Shown in pieces: positions 7,281 to 16,333 of a stretch of DNA of 34,652 bases (its first letter is position 1; every line of letters begins with the position of its first letter). The position numbers and the translations under genes are program-made. Source of the DNA: JBDNJM01 sp041687755 (GTDB lineage: Bacteria; Planctomycetota; UBA1135; GCA-002686595); contig JBDNJM010000078.1 of assembly GCA_041687755.1 (NCBI GenBank), forward strand, positions 1 through 34,652. Direction: 5' to 3'. The notes below the pieces were generated by a model. It saw nothing but the letters and a program-made list of their open reading frames with translations. It was not told where the DNA came from and ran no database searches.

Positions 7281-9733
7281 ACTGCTCCATCCTGCTCCGC
7301 GGCGTCATCGCGCCGCTCGCTTTTCACGCTGCTGCACTCACCGGGCAGGCGCTCGCGCTGCAGGCCGCTCCTCTGCCTTTCGGCGGAGGATTCGTCGCAA
7401 ACGGAGGCCAATGGGGCCCTCAGGTTCTGGCCGCTGCCGACGGCGGGGGTGTCGGGGTTGCGCTGGTGGAGGACGGGCTCCAGCTGACTCTGCGTGGTGA
7501 GCAGGGCGCCCTGTCCCTGCGGCTGGGCTGGAGCGCAGCGAGCAAACTGGAGCGCCGGGCGTGGAGCCTGGACGAGCCGCTGCCCGGAGTGCATCACTAC
7601 CTGATCGGTGACTCCGGGTCCCATGCCGAGCGTTTGGTCCCCCACGCTGGGGCGACGCTCGGCTCGCGGTTGCGCGTGCATTCGGACGGCAGTCGCTGGA
7701 CCGTCGAAGCGCAAGGCGAGAGCGCCGAGTTTGAGGTGCAGGGCGCCGAGGTTACGGGGCTCGCGCCCTCAGGTGACCTGATGCTCGAGGCCGATGATCG
7801 GTCCTGGCGCCTACCTGCGCCCGGGTACGGACCGTCTCGAGCGGGGCGTTGGGTCGTAACTTCAGAAGGTCGGGTGGCCGTGCGGGCGGGGGCCGAGTTG
7901 GCGGTTACCGAAGCGGCGGTCCAGGTCTCCCCTAGCATTGACTGGGGCACCTACCTCGGCGCCGACGGGGACCAGGACTTCGGTCGGGGAGCGACCTACG
8001 ACAGCGCCTGGCGGCCGCTCACCTGCGGACAGACCTTCTCGACGGAGTTTCCGACCGCCGTCGGTCCCTTTACCACGGCCCCCGGCGGCGGAGTTGACGG
8101 ATTCTTGACCAAGCTCACGGAGGATGCCTCGGAGCTAGTCTTCTCGACCTAGCTTGGCGGCACGTCCGAGGACTACCTGGTTGCGGTCGATACGGCCACC
8201 GATGACGAGATCGCCATCTTGGGGTTCACCCAGTCGGCCAACTGGCCCACGCCTCCCGGCGCGTTCGACATCAGCGTGGACACGACCGGCCCGGGCTACG
8301 CCGTCGCCGTCGTGCGACTGCTGGCCGACGGCTCCGCGCCGATCTTCTCCACCTTCTTCGGCAACCAGGTTTTTGACGGATTCCCGGTCGTCTCCACCAT
8401 CGCCAAGGACGACGGAACCGTACTGCTGTGCGGGGACTCCGGCGGCGTGCCCTACACCGCTGGCTCGGCCTTCGAGGACTCCTCGTTCCAGGGCTCGTTT
8501 CTGGCCAAGTTTTCCGCCGACGGCAGCGACCTGCTGTTCTCGACTCCGCCACCCTGCAAGCCGTTCATGACGGAGCTATCCGATGGCTCGATCGTCGTCG
8601 CTGGCGATGGCGGCTACTCGGGGTGGGGACTGCCTAGCAGCTATCAGGACTCTGCGGGTGGCGGAGGCGCCTTCGATGCGTGGGTCGGAGTCGTCAGCGC
8701 TGACGGGCGGGACCTTCTTGCCGCCACTTACTTGGGAGGACTCGAGGATGAGTCCTGCCGGGGAGTCGGCGTCGATGCCTTGGACAACATCTACATCGCC
8801 GGAACAGCAGTCTCAGATACGTTTCCGTCGGTCGGTTCGCCCTTCGCTTGGGAGGACGACGAGATGGCTCCCGGCTATGTTGCGAGGTTTGACCGCGGAC
8901 TTTCCGAACTGCACTGGACGGTGCTTCTGGGGACCGAACTGCTCCCGAACAGTGGCTCGACCGGTGGTCAGACTTCGTGGCAGGGCCTGTCGAGTGATCG
9001 GTCCGGCGTCGTTACCGTCGTCGGCTGGGGCGGTGCCAACCTCCCCTACTTCACGGCAGGGGCTCACACCCCCTCCATTCAGACCAATTCCGGGCGGGTC
9101 GCGCGAATTGCTCCAGACGGCTCGCGTTTGCTCTACGCCGGGTCAGCCGAATGGCCTGGAAAAACGCAGTCCTTCTCAGGCATCCGCCAACCCGCCATCG
9201 GCCGCAGCCCCCGCACATCGCTCTTAAGCGGCTCGATCCTCGGCACCCTCGACCCCTTCCACACCAGCCCGGGAACGTTCAAGGACACCTGCACCGGCGA
9301 CTGCTCCATTGAGGCGTACCTGAGCCAGTGGAGCTTCTTCCACGAGGGCGTCGAGCTGATCGGCGACGGCGGCGAGTCCTGCCTGGGCCTCATCTCGCTG
9401 AACACGACGCGGCGCGCGGACGTGAACGCCGCGGACTTCGCCTTCTACCTCAGCCAGGCCCCGCCCTCTTCGGTCGGCGTGCTGCTGCTCGGCGCGGCCC
9501 TGCCGCTGCCGCTCGCGATCGAAGGTCAAACTCTCTGGATTGATGCGGGCACACTGCTTCCGCTCCAGCTCCTGACGACGATGGAGTCCGGCTACGGCGC
9601 GCTCGATTTGGGGATTCCCGCCGCGGCAGCCGGCAAGACCTTCGCCGCCCAGGCCGCCGTCCTGCGCACCGACGCCTGCGGCCCCGCGGGGACGCTCGTG
9701 CTCAGCGAGGCTATCAGCGTCTCCGTGCCCTGA
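7277..9733 (+). pseudogene. Secreted SBBP beta-propeller protein interrupted by one in-frame TAG
   Basis: The first part (7277-8152, 291 residues) has a signal peptide and then a DUF7948-like N-terminal domain (FVANGGQWGPQVL, WFTRDG-type region, GVHHYLIGD). It then enters SBBP repeats: DWGTYLGADGDQDFGRGATYDS and FSTEFPTAVGPF. At 8150-8152 a TAG interrupts the repeat motif FST-stop-LGGTSEDYLVAVD, where the family has Tyr (TAC). The same frame continues without a break to 9733 through further repeats (TYLGGLEDESCRGVGVDA, FYLS) and a C-terminal domain. The gene is therefore a single-base nonsense allele, a readthrough gene or a sequencing error. The 3' part alone has no signal peptide. The start overlaps the FG-GAP stop (ATGA), suggesting co-translation of two surface propellers. 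Confidence 0.75.
8150..8152 (+). other. In-frame amber codon inside an SBBP repeat
   Basis: TAG occupies the position of the conserved Tyr in the repeat consensus YLGG. Both sides are in the same frame and both match the repeat, so a single TAC-to-TAG change explains it. Confidence 0.8.
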
Positions 9734-10085
9734 GCCCCGGCGGGCCCGCCTGCCCAGCGGGTGCAGCTGCCGGCTCAGCGCCGCAGCACCACCGAGGGGG
9801 CGTGCTCGCGGATCGCCCCCCCCAGGGCCGTCGCCGAGCCGCCGAAGCTCGCTGGCGGTGGGTCCGTGTGTTGGTAGTGGCACAGGGCCTCGGATTGGGC
9901 GTATAGGCGCGCGGTCGCATCGTCGACGCGCTGCTAGTGGGGCGTGCACTGGGCTCGGTCAGGGCGATCCCTCCAGTAAGCCGTGGCGGGAAGTGGGACG
10001 CGGCCTTGGGAGCTTTGGGAATGCTCTTACTTCGGCCCCGTAACGAGTAAGTCCCGCAACCGCCACGCCTCTTCCCTGCGACTCC
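9734..10085. other. Intergenic region containing a possible minus-strand gene remnant
   Basis: It begins with a 12-bp perfect palindrome GGCGGGCCCGCC (9739-9750) just after the stop codon and contains a C8 run at 9816-9823. Apart from the possible remnant at 9775-9936 no gene was seen. The promoter of the large protein starting at 10086 should lie here but no clear boxes were found. Confidence 0.4.
9775..9936 (-). pseudogene. Possible C-terminal remnant of an unidentified gene
   Basis: About 52 codons on the minus strand read as ordinary protein with strongly GC-biased third positions (VDDATARLYAQSEALCHYQ ... REHAPSVVLRR) and end at a TGA at 9775-9777. The frame is closed immediately upstream by a TAG and has no start codon. 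The sequence resembles the tail of a real gene, but no family was recognised and a chance open frame in GC-rich DNA is possible. Confidence 0.25.
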
Positions 10086-13000
10086 ATGACGGACCGATCT
10101 TCGCTTTCGCGCCCTGCCCTTGTGGCCCTGGCCGTGGGGGCTGTCGGAGCCCTCGGACTGGTGCTTTGGCGGATGGAGGGGGCCGCTGAGGCGTCGGAAG
10201 ATCCGGCGGCGGGGCGCGAGGGCGACCTGCAGGGCAGCGTGGCGCTCCAGGAGCGCAGCACGGCGGGCGAGCGCATCGGGGCCGGGGCTGCGCCGGTCGC
10301 GGTGGACGGCCTGGCGCGGCTGACTGGACGCGTGGACCTAGGGGCGGCGGCCGGGCGGCAGATCGGCGAGCTGCGGGTGGTGGCCTTCGAGCAGTCTTGG
10401 ACCGCGGAGGAGCTGTTCGGGTTCGAAACCGACGAGGACGAGACCGACGAGCCCGGCGCGGCGCGTCGACTCGAGCCGGAGCTGTTCGATTGGTCGGCGG
10501 AGCTCGCGCGGCTCGCGCCGGCGGCGATCGGGACGGTGGACGGCGAGGGGCGCTTCGAGCTGGACGTGCCGGTCGAGTTCGGTGCGGCGCACCTGGCGCT
10601 CGTCGGCGACATGGTCAACAGCCCGCGCACCCAGCGCGTCGAGCTGAGCGGCGAAGGCACAGACGGGCTGGTGCTGCACGGGCGCGCCGGCTGCCTGATC
10701 GAGGGACGGCTGATTCCCGACCCGTCACTGTCCGCGGTGGATCTGAGCGCGTGGACCGTCCAACTGGAGCGCGGCTTCACCGGCTCGATCGACATGATGA
10801 GCGCCTCCGCGGACCTGTTCGCGCGCAGCGCGGCGGTGCGACCGGACGGGCGCTTCCGCGTGCGCGGCTTTCCGATCGAGGGGCGCTTCGACCTGCTGGC
10901 GGTGGGGCCGGATGCCGGTCCCGGACAGGCTCTCGCTCTGGAGCTGGCGCCTGGCGCGACCGTGCGCGCGGACGTCGTGCTGTCGCGCGGCGCGAACCTG
11001 CGCGGTCAGATTCTCGACACGGATGGCGACCCGGTTGCGGGTGCCGAGGTGCGGCTGGCGCGCAGTCGCGTTCTGTCGAAGCCGATCCAAGGCTTGGGAC
11101 CCGCGGTCGCGGACGATTACGGACGGTTCGAATTCGAGCACGCGCTGACCGGGCGGGTGCAGCTGGTGGTCTCGGCCGAGGGCTTCCTGGCGAAGCGCAT
11201 GACGTTGCCGGAGCGGGTCGAGTCCGGTGATTCCGTCGAAGACATCTGGATCGAACTGCAGCGTGGCCAAACCCTGTCGGGGCTGGTGCGCCACGCGGAC
11301 GGGCGACCCGCGGAAGGCGTGGCCGTAAAAATCGAGCTGCCGGCAGAGATGCGCGCGGGCAAGACCGGATTCGGGCCCCGGGACATGGGCGGCGAGGGGG
11401 CTCGGACCGATGCGAACGGCGCGTTCGAGGTGCGCGGCCTCGGCGACTTTGAGTTCGACGTGATCGCGAGCTTCGAGGATGCCGACGGCACCGCTTACCA
11501 GAGCTACGTCGAGGCCGTTGAGTCCGGTGGCCAGGCGATGGAGCTGCTGCTGGAGCCGAGCCAGACGCTGGCGGGGCGCGTGCTGTCGGCGGCGGGCCGG
11601 CCGGTGCAGGAGTTCGAGCTGACCCTGCGCCGCGCGATCGCGCAGAGCGCGGCCAGCAACCCGTTCGAGCTGTCGGGTCGTACCGAGACGCGGCCGTTCC
11701 GGGACGGAGCGGGGACGTTCGAGTTCGATCGCCTGGAGCCCGGCGCGTGGGAAGTGCGGGCCGAGGCTCCCGGATTCACGGCCAGCGACTGGTTGGCCGT
11801 CGAGCTGCCCTCGGGCGGCGTGGCGGATCTGGTGTTGGAGGAGTCGGCCTGGACGTACGGGCGCGTATTGGATCCGATGGGGGCCCCGGTGGCCGGCGCG
11901 CGGGTCGAGCTGGTACAGGACCTGGGCGAGCGGCTGCGGCGGCTGCGCAACGGCGGAATCGGGTTCGCCGTGACGGACTCGGCCGGTGAGTTCCGCTTTG
12001 AGGTGGACGCGGGTCGGGTGGGTTTGCGGGCGTTCGCGATGGGCTACGGCTTGAGCGCGGATCTGGACGTCGAGACGCGGCCGGGAGAGCGGCGCGGCGG
12101 CCTGCTGCTCGCGCTGACCGAGCCGGGCCAGCTCACGGGCGAGGCCTTCGGCTCTGACGACGTGCCGCTGGCGAGCGGGATGGCCTCGCTGCAGCGCGTG
12201 CCGCGCTACGACACGTCGCTGACGGCGCGCTTGGACGACGAGGGGCGCTTCCGCTTCGATGCGGTGACGGCGGGGCGGTATCAGTTGATGGTCGTGCCGG
12301 CACTTGACGAGCAGCCGGCGGACGTCGCGGAGCTCCTGTCGGCCGTCCTCATCGAAACGGTGGAAGTGCGCAAGCGCGAGAGCGTGCACCGGGTGCTGGG
12401 GCGCACGCTCGAGAGCGCGGTCAACGTCGCCGGCACCGTGCTGTTGCGCGGCGAGCCGGTGCCGGAGGCGCTGCTGAGCTGGTTCCCGGCGGATGACGAG
12501 GGGCTGGTTTCGTGGCGCTTGACCAACAGCGACGAAGGCGGCGCGTTCGCGGTCGAGCTCGCGCGGCCGGGTGCCTACCAGGTTTTGGTTCAGCCGACGG
12601 AGGGTCGTAGCCTGAGCCAGAGTCAGGTGTGGTACTCGCGGCGCATCGTGGACGGGCTCGGGCAGGAGCCGCTGACCTTCGAGCTGCCCGTGGGGCGCAT
12701 CGCCGGGCGCGTGCTGGACTCGGGTGGCGAGCCGGTTTCGAGCTGTCGGGTCGCGCTGCACGCCGATAGCGGCTGCGTGATCAGCGGCGTGTTCGGACAC
12801 GACTTCGTGGAGGTCAAGACCGACGCGGAGGGGGCGTTTGAGGTGCGCTTCTTGAACGGCGGCCAGTATCGACTGATCGCGGGCGGGCGCTCGAGGCTCG
12901 GCGCGCTGGGCACCGACGGTGCGCCTGCGCGCAGCCCGGGCCTGTCGGTGGAGCTGGCGGAGAACAGCGAGCTGGTCGGGCTAGAGCTGCGGCTGCCGCC

Positions 13001-13565
13001 GCTGGCGCAGTTGGCCGGGGGCGTCGTGGACGAGAGTGGCGCGCCGGTGGGCGATGCGAACATCTTCGTGCGCAACCCCGATGGCGCCCTGGTCGATCGG
13101 CTGTCGGTTGCGCAGGCTTCGGCCTCGGGTCGCTTCGAGATCGAGGGACTGGGCCCGGGCGAGTACCGCGTGAGCGCGCGGCTCGGGAGCGCTGTGACCG
13201 CCCAGGACGTGACGGTGCAGGTGCTCGCCGACGAGCCGGCAGAGGTGCAGCTGGTGCTGGCGCCAGGGACGCTCCTGCGCGTGGAGGTGCTCGACCTGGG
13301 GGCTGAGGAAGTGCGCACGGCCTTCGACTCGGGCGCTCTGCTGAGCGTCGTGGACGCCACGGGCGCAGAGCACGCGACGCTCGCCTCGGTCGGCGATCTG
13401 TACGAGGCCTACAGCACCGGGTTCTCGGAGAGCGCGCGGACGGTCGGTCCGCTGGCGCCGGGGCGCTACACGGTGAGGGTCAGGACGGCCGACGGCCGCT
13501 CGAAGTCCAAGGCCGTGGAGCTGGCCGGTCAGAACCAGCGCTCGCTGAAGCTGCGCCTGCGATGA
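10086..13565 (+). CDS. Large membrane-anchored protein with many CnaB/carboxypeptidase-regulatory-like repeats
   Basis: This 1159-residue protein has one N-terminal hydrophobic anchor (about residues 9-28, LVALAVGAVGALGLVLW) and no catalytic motif. The rest is a tandem array of beta-sandwich units of the carboxypeptidase-D regulatory/CnaB type, with the signature G-x-V-x-D-x-x-G-x-P-V-x-G-A: LRGQILDTDGDPVAGAEV, LSGLVRHADGRPAEGVAV, LAGRVLSAAGRPVQ, YGRVLDPMGAPVAGARV, IAGRVLDSGGEPVSSCRV and LAGGVVDESGAPVGDANI. Each is followed by DxxGRFEFxxxxxGxY-type strands. I infer an extracytoplasmic stalk or surface scaffold, anchored at the N-terminus. The ATG at 10086 immediately precedes the anchor. A hairpin with a short T tail follows the stop. 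Long minus-strand frames over it are shadows. Confidence 0.85.
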   Translation: MTDRSSLSRPALVALAVGAVGALGLVLWRMEGAAEASEDPAAGREGDLQGSVALQERSTAGERIGAGAAPVAVDGLARLTGRVDLGAAAGRQIGELRVVAFEQSWTAEELFGFETDEDETDEPGAARRLEPELFDWSAELARLAPAAIGTVDGEGRFELDVPVEFGAAHLALVGDMVNSPRTQRVELSGEGTDGLVLHGRAGCLIEGRLIPDPSLSAVDLSAWTVQLERGFTGSIDMMSASADLFARSAAVRPDGRFRVRGFPIEGRFDLLAVGPDAGPGQALALELAPGATVRADVVLSRGANLRGQILDTDGDPVAGAEVRLARSRVLSKPIQGLGPAVADDYGRFEFEHALTGRVQLVVSAEGFLAKRMTLPERVESGDSVEDIWIELQRGQTLSGLVRHADGRPAEGVAVKIELPAEMRAGKTGFGPRDMGGEGARTDANGAFEVRGLGDFEFDVIASFEDADGTAYQSYVEAVESGGQAMELLLEPSQTLAGRVLSAAGRPVQEFELTLRRAIAQSAASNPFELSGRTETRPFRDGAGTFEFDRLEPGAWEVRAEAPGFTASDWLAVELPSGGVADLVLEESAWTYGRVLDPMGAPVAGARVELVQDLGERLRRLRNGGIGFAVTDSAGEFRFEVDAGRVGLRAFAMGYGLSADLDVETRPGERRGGLLLALTEPGQLTGEAFGSDDVPLASGMASLQRVPRYDTSLTARLDDEGRFRFDAVTAGRYQLMVVPALDEQPADVAELLSAVLIETVEVRKRESVHRVLGRTLESAVNVAGTVLLRGEPVPEALLSWFPADDEGLVSWRLTNSDEGGAFAVELARPGAYQVLVQPTEGRSLSQSQVWYSRRIVDGLGQEPLTFELPVGRIAGRVLDSGGEPVSSCRVALHADSGCVISGVFGHDFVEVKTDAEGAFEVRFLNGGQYRLIAGGRSRLGALGTDGAPARSPGLSVELAENSELVGLELRLPPLAQLAGGVVDESGAPVGDANIFVRNPDGALVDRLSVAQASASGRFEIEGLGPGEYRVSARLGSAVTAQDVTVQVLADEPAEVQLVLAPGTLLRVEVLDLGAEEVRTAFDSGALLSVVDATGAEHATLASVGDLYEAYSTGFSESARTVGPLAPGRYTVRVRTADGRSKSKAVELAGQNQRSLKLRLR

Positions 13566-13577
13566 GAGCCTTGCGAC

Positions 13578-13595
13578 CGCCGATTTCGGCGTTCT
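13578..13595 (+). terminator. Candidate intrinsic terminator after the repeat protein
   Basis: CGCCG (13578-13582), loop ATTT, CGGCG (13587-13591), then TTCT. It starts 13 bases after the stop codon at 13565. The stem is short (5 bp) and the T tract is weak. Confidence 0.4.
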
Positions 13596-13771
13596 GACAA
13601 GGATCACGCATTTTTTGCGCGGGCCAGCGCCCGGGCCAAAGAACACGTTTCGCACCCAGGGCCCGGTGCCCCGATGAGTCGCGGACACGCATCTGCCGAT
13701 ACTCTGGGGGACTCCTGGGGACCTAGGCCCCTGCCAGGCGTCCCCCCAGGACGGTTCCGCGCTCCGAAATC

Positions 13772-14383
13772 GTGTTCTCCCTTCTACGCAAGTTCATTCG
13801 CTACCAGGCCTTGGAGCATGGTCGCTGGGCAGGGCTGTACGTCAGGACGTGTCGCCCGAGGGGGGAGGAGTACGCCGAGTTTCTGCGCCGCCACGGCGAT
13901 CTGTACTCGGTGGGGACCGGGAACTGCATCCAGGTCAGCACGGACATCGTGGACCCCGACTATGTCCGAATCGGGAACGACTGCATCTTTTCGACCTGCG
14001 CGCTGATCGGGCACGACGCTTCGGTTTCGGTGCTCAACCGAGCGTTCGGCAAGAACATCGACTCGGTCGGCAAGGTGGACATCAAGGACAATTGCTTCAT
14101 CGGCTATGGGGCGATCGTGCTGCCCGGGGTCACGATCGGGCCGAATGCCATCGTGGCGGCCGGGGCGCTGGTCAATCGAGATGTGCCCCCGAACTCGGTG
14201 GTCGCGGGCGTGCCGGCGAGGGTCCTGTGCACCATCGAGCAGCTCACGGAGAAGCTCGAGGCCAAGAGCGACGAGCTGCCTTGGCGCGACCTGATCGACA
14301 AGCGCGGGCCCGACTACGACCCGGCCTTCGAGCCCGAGCTGATCCGCGCGCGGGTGCGGCACATGTTTGGTGAGGGGGCCTAA
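13772..14383 (+). CDS. Left-handed beta-helix (hexapeptide repeat) acyltransferase
   Basis: This 203-residue protein probably starts at GTG 13772; no ATG is available before the conserved region. It has hexapeptide turns (VRIGNDCIF, VDIKDNCFIGYGAIVLPGVTIGPNAIVAAGALVNRDVPPNSVVAGVPARV), the hallmark of O-acetyl- and related acyltransferases that act as trimers on sugars using acetyl-CoA or acyl-CoA. The likely catalytic His is in CALIGHDASVSVLN, which also occurs in polysaccharide-cluster acetyltransferases. A charged C-terminal extension of about 45 residues follows the coil. It stands alone between the repeat protein and the Cys-rich gene, so a role in modifying a surface glycan is inference. 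A C6 run lies about 25 bases upstream of the GTG. Confidence 0.82.
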   Translation: MFSLLRKFIRYQALEHGRWAGLYVRTCRPRGEEYAEFLRRHGDLYSVGTGNCIQVSTDIVDPDYVRIGNDCIFSTCALIGHDASVSVLNRAFGKNIDSVGKVDIKDNCFIGYGAIVLPGVTIGPNAIVAAGALVNRDVPPNSVVAGVPARVLCTIEQLTEKLEAKSDELPWRDLIDKRGPDYDPAFEPELIRARVRHMFGEGA

Positions 14384-14420
14384 GCGCCCACATCGCGATC
14401 GCCGCGGTTAAGATCAGACC

Positions 14421-14858
14421 ATGCTTTCGGGCGTATTTAATCGACTGCTGCCGCTGCTGCTGGTTCTGTTCCAGCTGCTAGGCGCGGTTTTGGCTGGCGG
14501 CCCCGATTGCGCCGTCGAAGGGGGCGCAGGGGACTCGTGCTGCTGCCTTGGCTCGGATGCCGGGCCGACCGCCGACCCGTCCGAGGGGTGCTGCGGGACC
14601 CAAGATCCCGACCCTCCGACGCCGCAGCCCGACCAACCCGACCAAGAGGCGCCCTGCGAGTGCCGCTTTGACCAAGCGCCGGTGGATGCACCGCGGGGAC
14701 TCGAGCAGGTGGTCGGGCCGTCGCCTGTGACCTGGTCCGCTCGCTTCGTCATCGCCCGAGGGGGTCTCCTGCAGAGGTGCGTGACCCGTGAGCGCTCAGC
14801 ACGCTCGACGCGCGCACGACCTTCTCCACTGGCGCAGAGCGGACGACTGCGGATCTGA
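14421..14858 (+). CDS. Small secreted Cys-rich protein preceding the metal-efflux operon
   Basis: This 145-residue protein has a clear signal peptide (LLPLLLVLFQLLGAVLAGG) and then a short, acidic, Cys- and Pro-rich segment. Eight cysteines fall within about 55 residues, including CCC, CC and CEC clusters (residues about 29-81). The C-terminal third is basic and less distinctive. I do not recognise a named family. The cysteine clusters, predicted export and position 62 bp upstream of a Cus-type RND operon in the same direction suggest a periplasmic soft-metal-binding or sensing protein. That is inference; a small disulfide-rich protein of other function is equally compatible with the residues. 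Confidence 0.6.
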   Translation: MLSGVFNRLLPLLLVLFQLLGAVLAGGPDCAVEGGAGDSCCCLGSDAGPTADPSEGCCGTQDPDPPTPQPDQPDQEAPCECRFDQAPVDAPRGLEQVVGPSPVTWSARFVIARGGLLQRCVTRERSARSTRARPSPLAQSGRLRI

Positions 14859-14920
14859 ACTGTCGCGCCGCCGCGCGTCGCTTCTGATCCCCGTTCCACG
14901 TTCGTTTCCAGCGAGGCCCC

Positions 14921-16333
14921 ATGGGCCACCTTTTTACAGCGCCATTCGGCGCCCCCCTGCGCTCGATCTTCGTGCTCGCTGCCGGCGGCATGTGCGTCGG
15001 CTGCTCGACGAGTGCTCCCGCGAGCCTCGAGGGGCCTGAACGACTTATCTACGGTTCGCGCTCGACCGTGCGCGAGCCGCTAGCGGATGCGCCGGTGCGC
15101 GAGCGGGCAACGATCGAAGCATCGAATGCCGCTGTGCAAGTGGATCCGCCTGCGGACCTGGCCGGCTATCTCGAGCTGGGTCTCGAGCGCTCCTCGAAGC
15201 TGCGCGCCGCGTTCGAGCGCTGGTCGGGACACGTCGAGCAGGAAACCGTCGCGGTCGGGCTGCCGAACCCGCGCGTCTCGTGGGCCGAGTTCGTCGAGGA
15301 GCTGGAGACCCGCGCGGGGCCGGTGCGGCGGCGCATTGGGCTGATGCAGGGCCTGCCGTTTCCCGGCGTGCGCGCGGCGCGCGGCGAGCTGGCCGAGGCG
15401 CGCTCGGGCGTCGCCTGGGCGGAGCTCGAGCGGGTGCGGCTCGAGCTGTTCGGCGAGATCGAGCGGGCCTTCAGCGTCTACGCTTACTTGAGCGCAAAGC
15501 TCGACCTGGTCGAGCGGCAGCTGGCGCTGCTGCAGGAGCTCGAGCCGATCGTCCAGGGCCGTATTCAGGGCGGCTCACCGCAGTCGGACCTGCTGCAGCT
15601 GCAGGTCGAGATCGGGCGCTTGATGAACGATCAGGCCTCGGGCGAAGGGGCCCTGATCGCGGCCAGCGCCGAGCTGGAGGCGGCCGTCGAGTGGAGCGGG
15701 GCGCGGCCGCTGCCGCGCGTGCTGGCGGTGGGTGAGCGCGACCTGGGCCGGCTCGACCGGGCGGAGCTGCGGCGGATCGCGCTTGCGAACGCGCCCGAAC
15801 TGCGCGAGGCCGGCGCCCGGGCCGAGCTGGCGAGCGCGGAGGTGGCGCTGGCGGATGTCGGGCGCTGGCCCGGGCTCGAGCTGGGCCTGGAGTGGTTCGA
15901 TACGGGGCCCTCTCTGAGTCCGGGCTCGCCCGACTCGGGCGACGACGCCCTCGCCCTGCGGCTCTCCTTCGGGCTGCCGGTCTGGGGCGGGCGCGACGCG
16001 GCGCGGGTGCGCTCGGCGCGTCACGGGGCGCGCGCGGCGGAGTACGCGCTGGAGGCGGTGAGCGTTGGGCTCGGCGCCGAGCTGGAGCTGCTTGCGTTCC
16101 AGCTGGAGGACGCGGCCCGCCAAATCGTGTTGTATCGGGACGAGCTGCTGCCGCGGGCACGGGCGGCGCGCGACCTGCGCATCGCGGACTACCGCGGCGG
16201 CGCGGCGACGCTGCTCGACGTGATCGACGCGGAGCGCGTGGAGCTCGAGCTACTCGACGGCTACGCGCGCGCCGTGCGCGACTCAAGCATCGCGCGCACG
16301 CGCCTAGAAACCTTGATCGGAGCCGAACTGTGA
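14921..16333 (+). CDS. cusC: Outer-membrane efflux protein, TolC/CusC-like lipoprotein
   Basis: This 470-residue outer-membrane factor is expected to form the trimeric exit duct of the tripartite efflux pump. The N-terminus carries a lipoprotein-type signal with Cys at 25 and 28 (GGMCVGCSTS). The body shows the two long alpha-helical OEP repeats, with characteristic runs such as LRAAFERWSGHVEQETVAVGLPNPRVSW, GLPFPGVRAARGELAEA, and later FGLPVWGGRDAARVRSARHG and DYRGGAATLLDVIDAER. A GAGG ribosome-binding site lies 4 bases before the ATG. Its stop overlaps the adaptor start (GTGA), so the two are translationally coupled. Family assignment is firm; the CusC name rests on the partner genes. Confidence 0.85.
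   Translation: MGHLFTAPFGAPLRSIFVLAAGGMCVGCSTSAPASLEGPERLIYGSRSTVREPLADAPVRERATIEASNAAVQVDPPADLAGYLELGLERSSKLRAAFERWSGHVEQETVAVGLPNPRVSWAEFVEELETRAGPVRRRIGLMQGLPFPGVRAARGELAEARSGVAWAELERVRLELFGEIERAFSVYAYLSAKLDLVERQLALLQELEPIVQGRIQGGSPQSDLLQLQVEIGRLMNDQASGEGALIAASAELEAAVEWSGARPLPRVLAVGERDLGRLDRAELRRIALANAPELREAGARAELASAEVALADVGRWPGLELGLEWFDTGPSLSPGSPDSGDDALALRLSFGLPVWGGRDAARVRSARHGARAAEYALEAVSVGLGAELELLAFQLEDAARQIVLYRDELLPRARAARDLRIADYRGGAATLLDVIDAERVELELLDGYARAVRDSSIARTRLETLIGAEL

Noticed and set aside
8150..8152. Pyrrolysine reading of the in-frame TAG
   Set aside because: The codon replaces a structural Tyr in a propeller repeat, not a methylamine methyltransferase site. No pyl genes are visible. 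A point mutation is simpler.
10725..12800. Long minus-strand open frame (691 codons) across the repeat-protein gene
   Set aside because: It is an antisense shadow of strongly biased GC-rich codons. The plus strand encodes clear CnaB-like repeats, and the antisense translation is His/Arg/Gln-rich with no motif.
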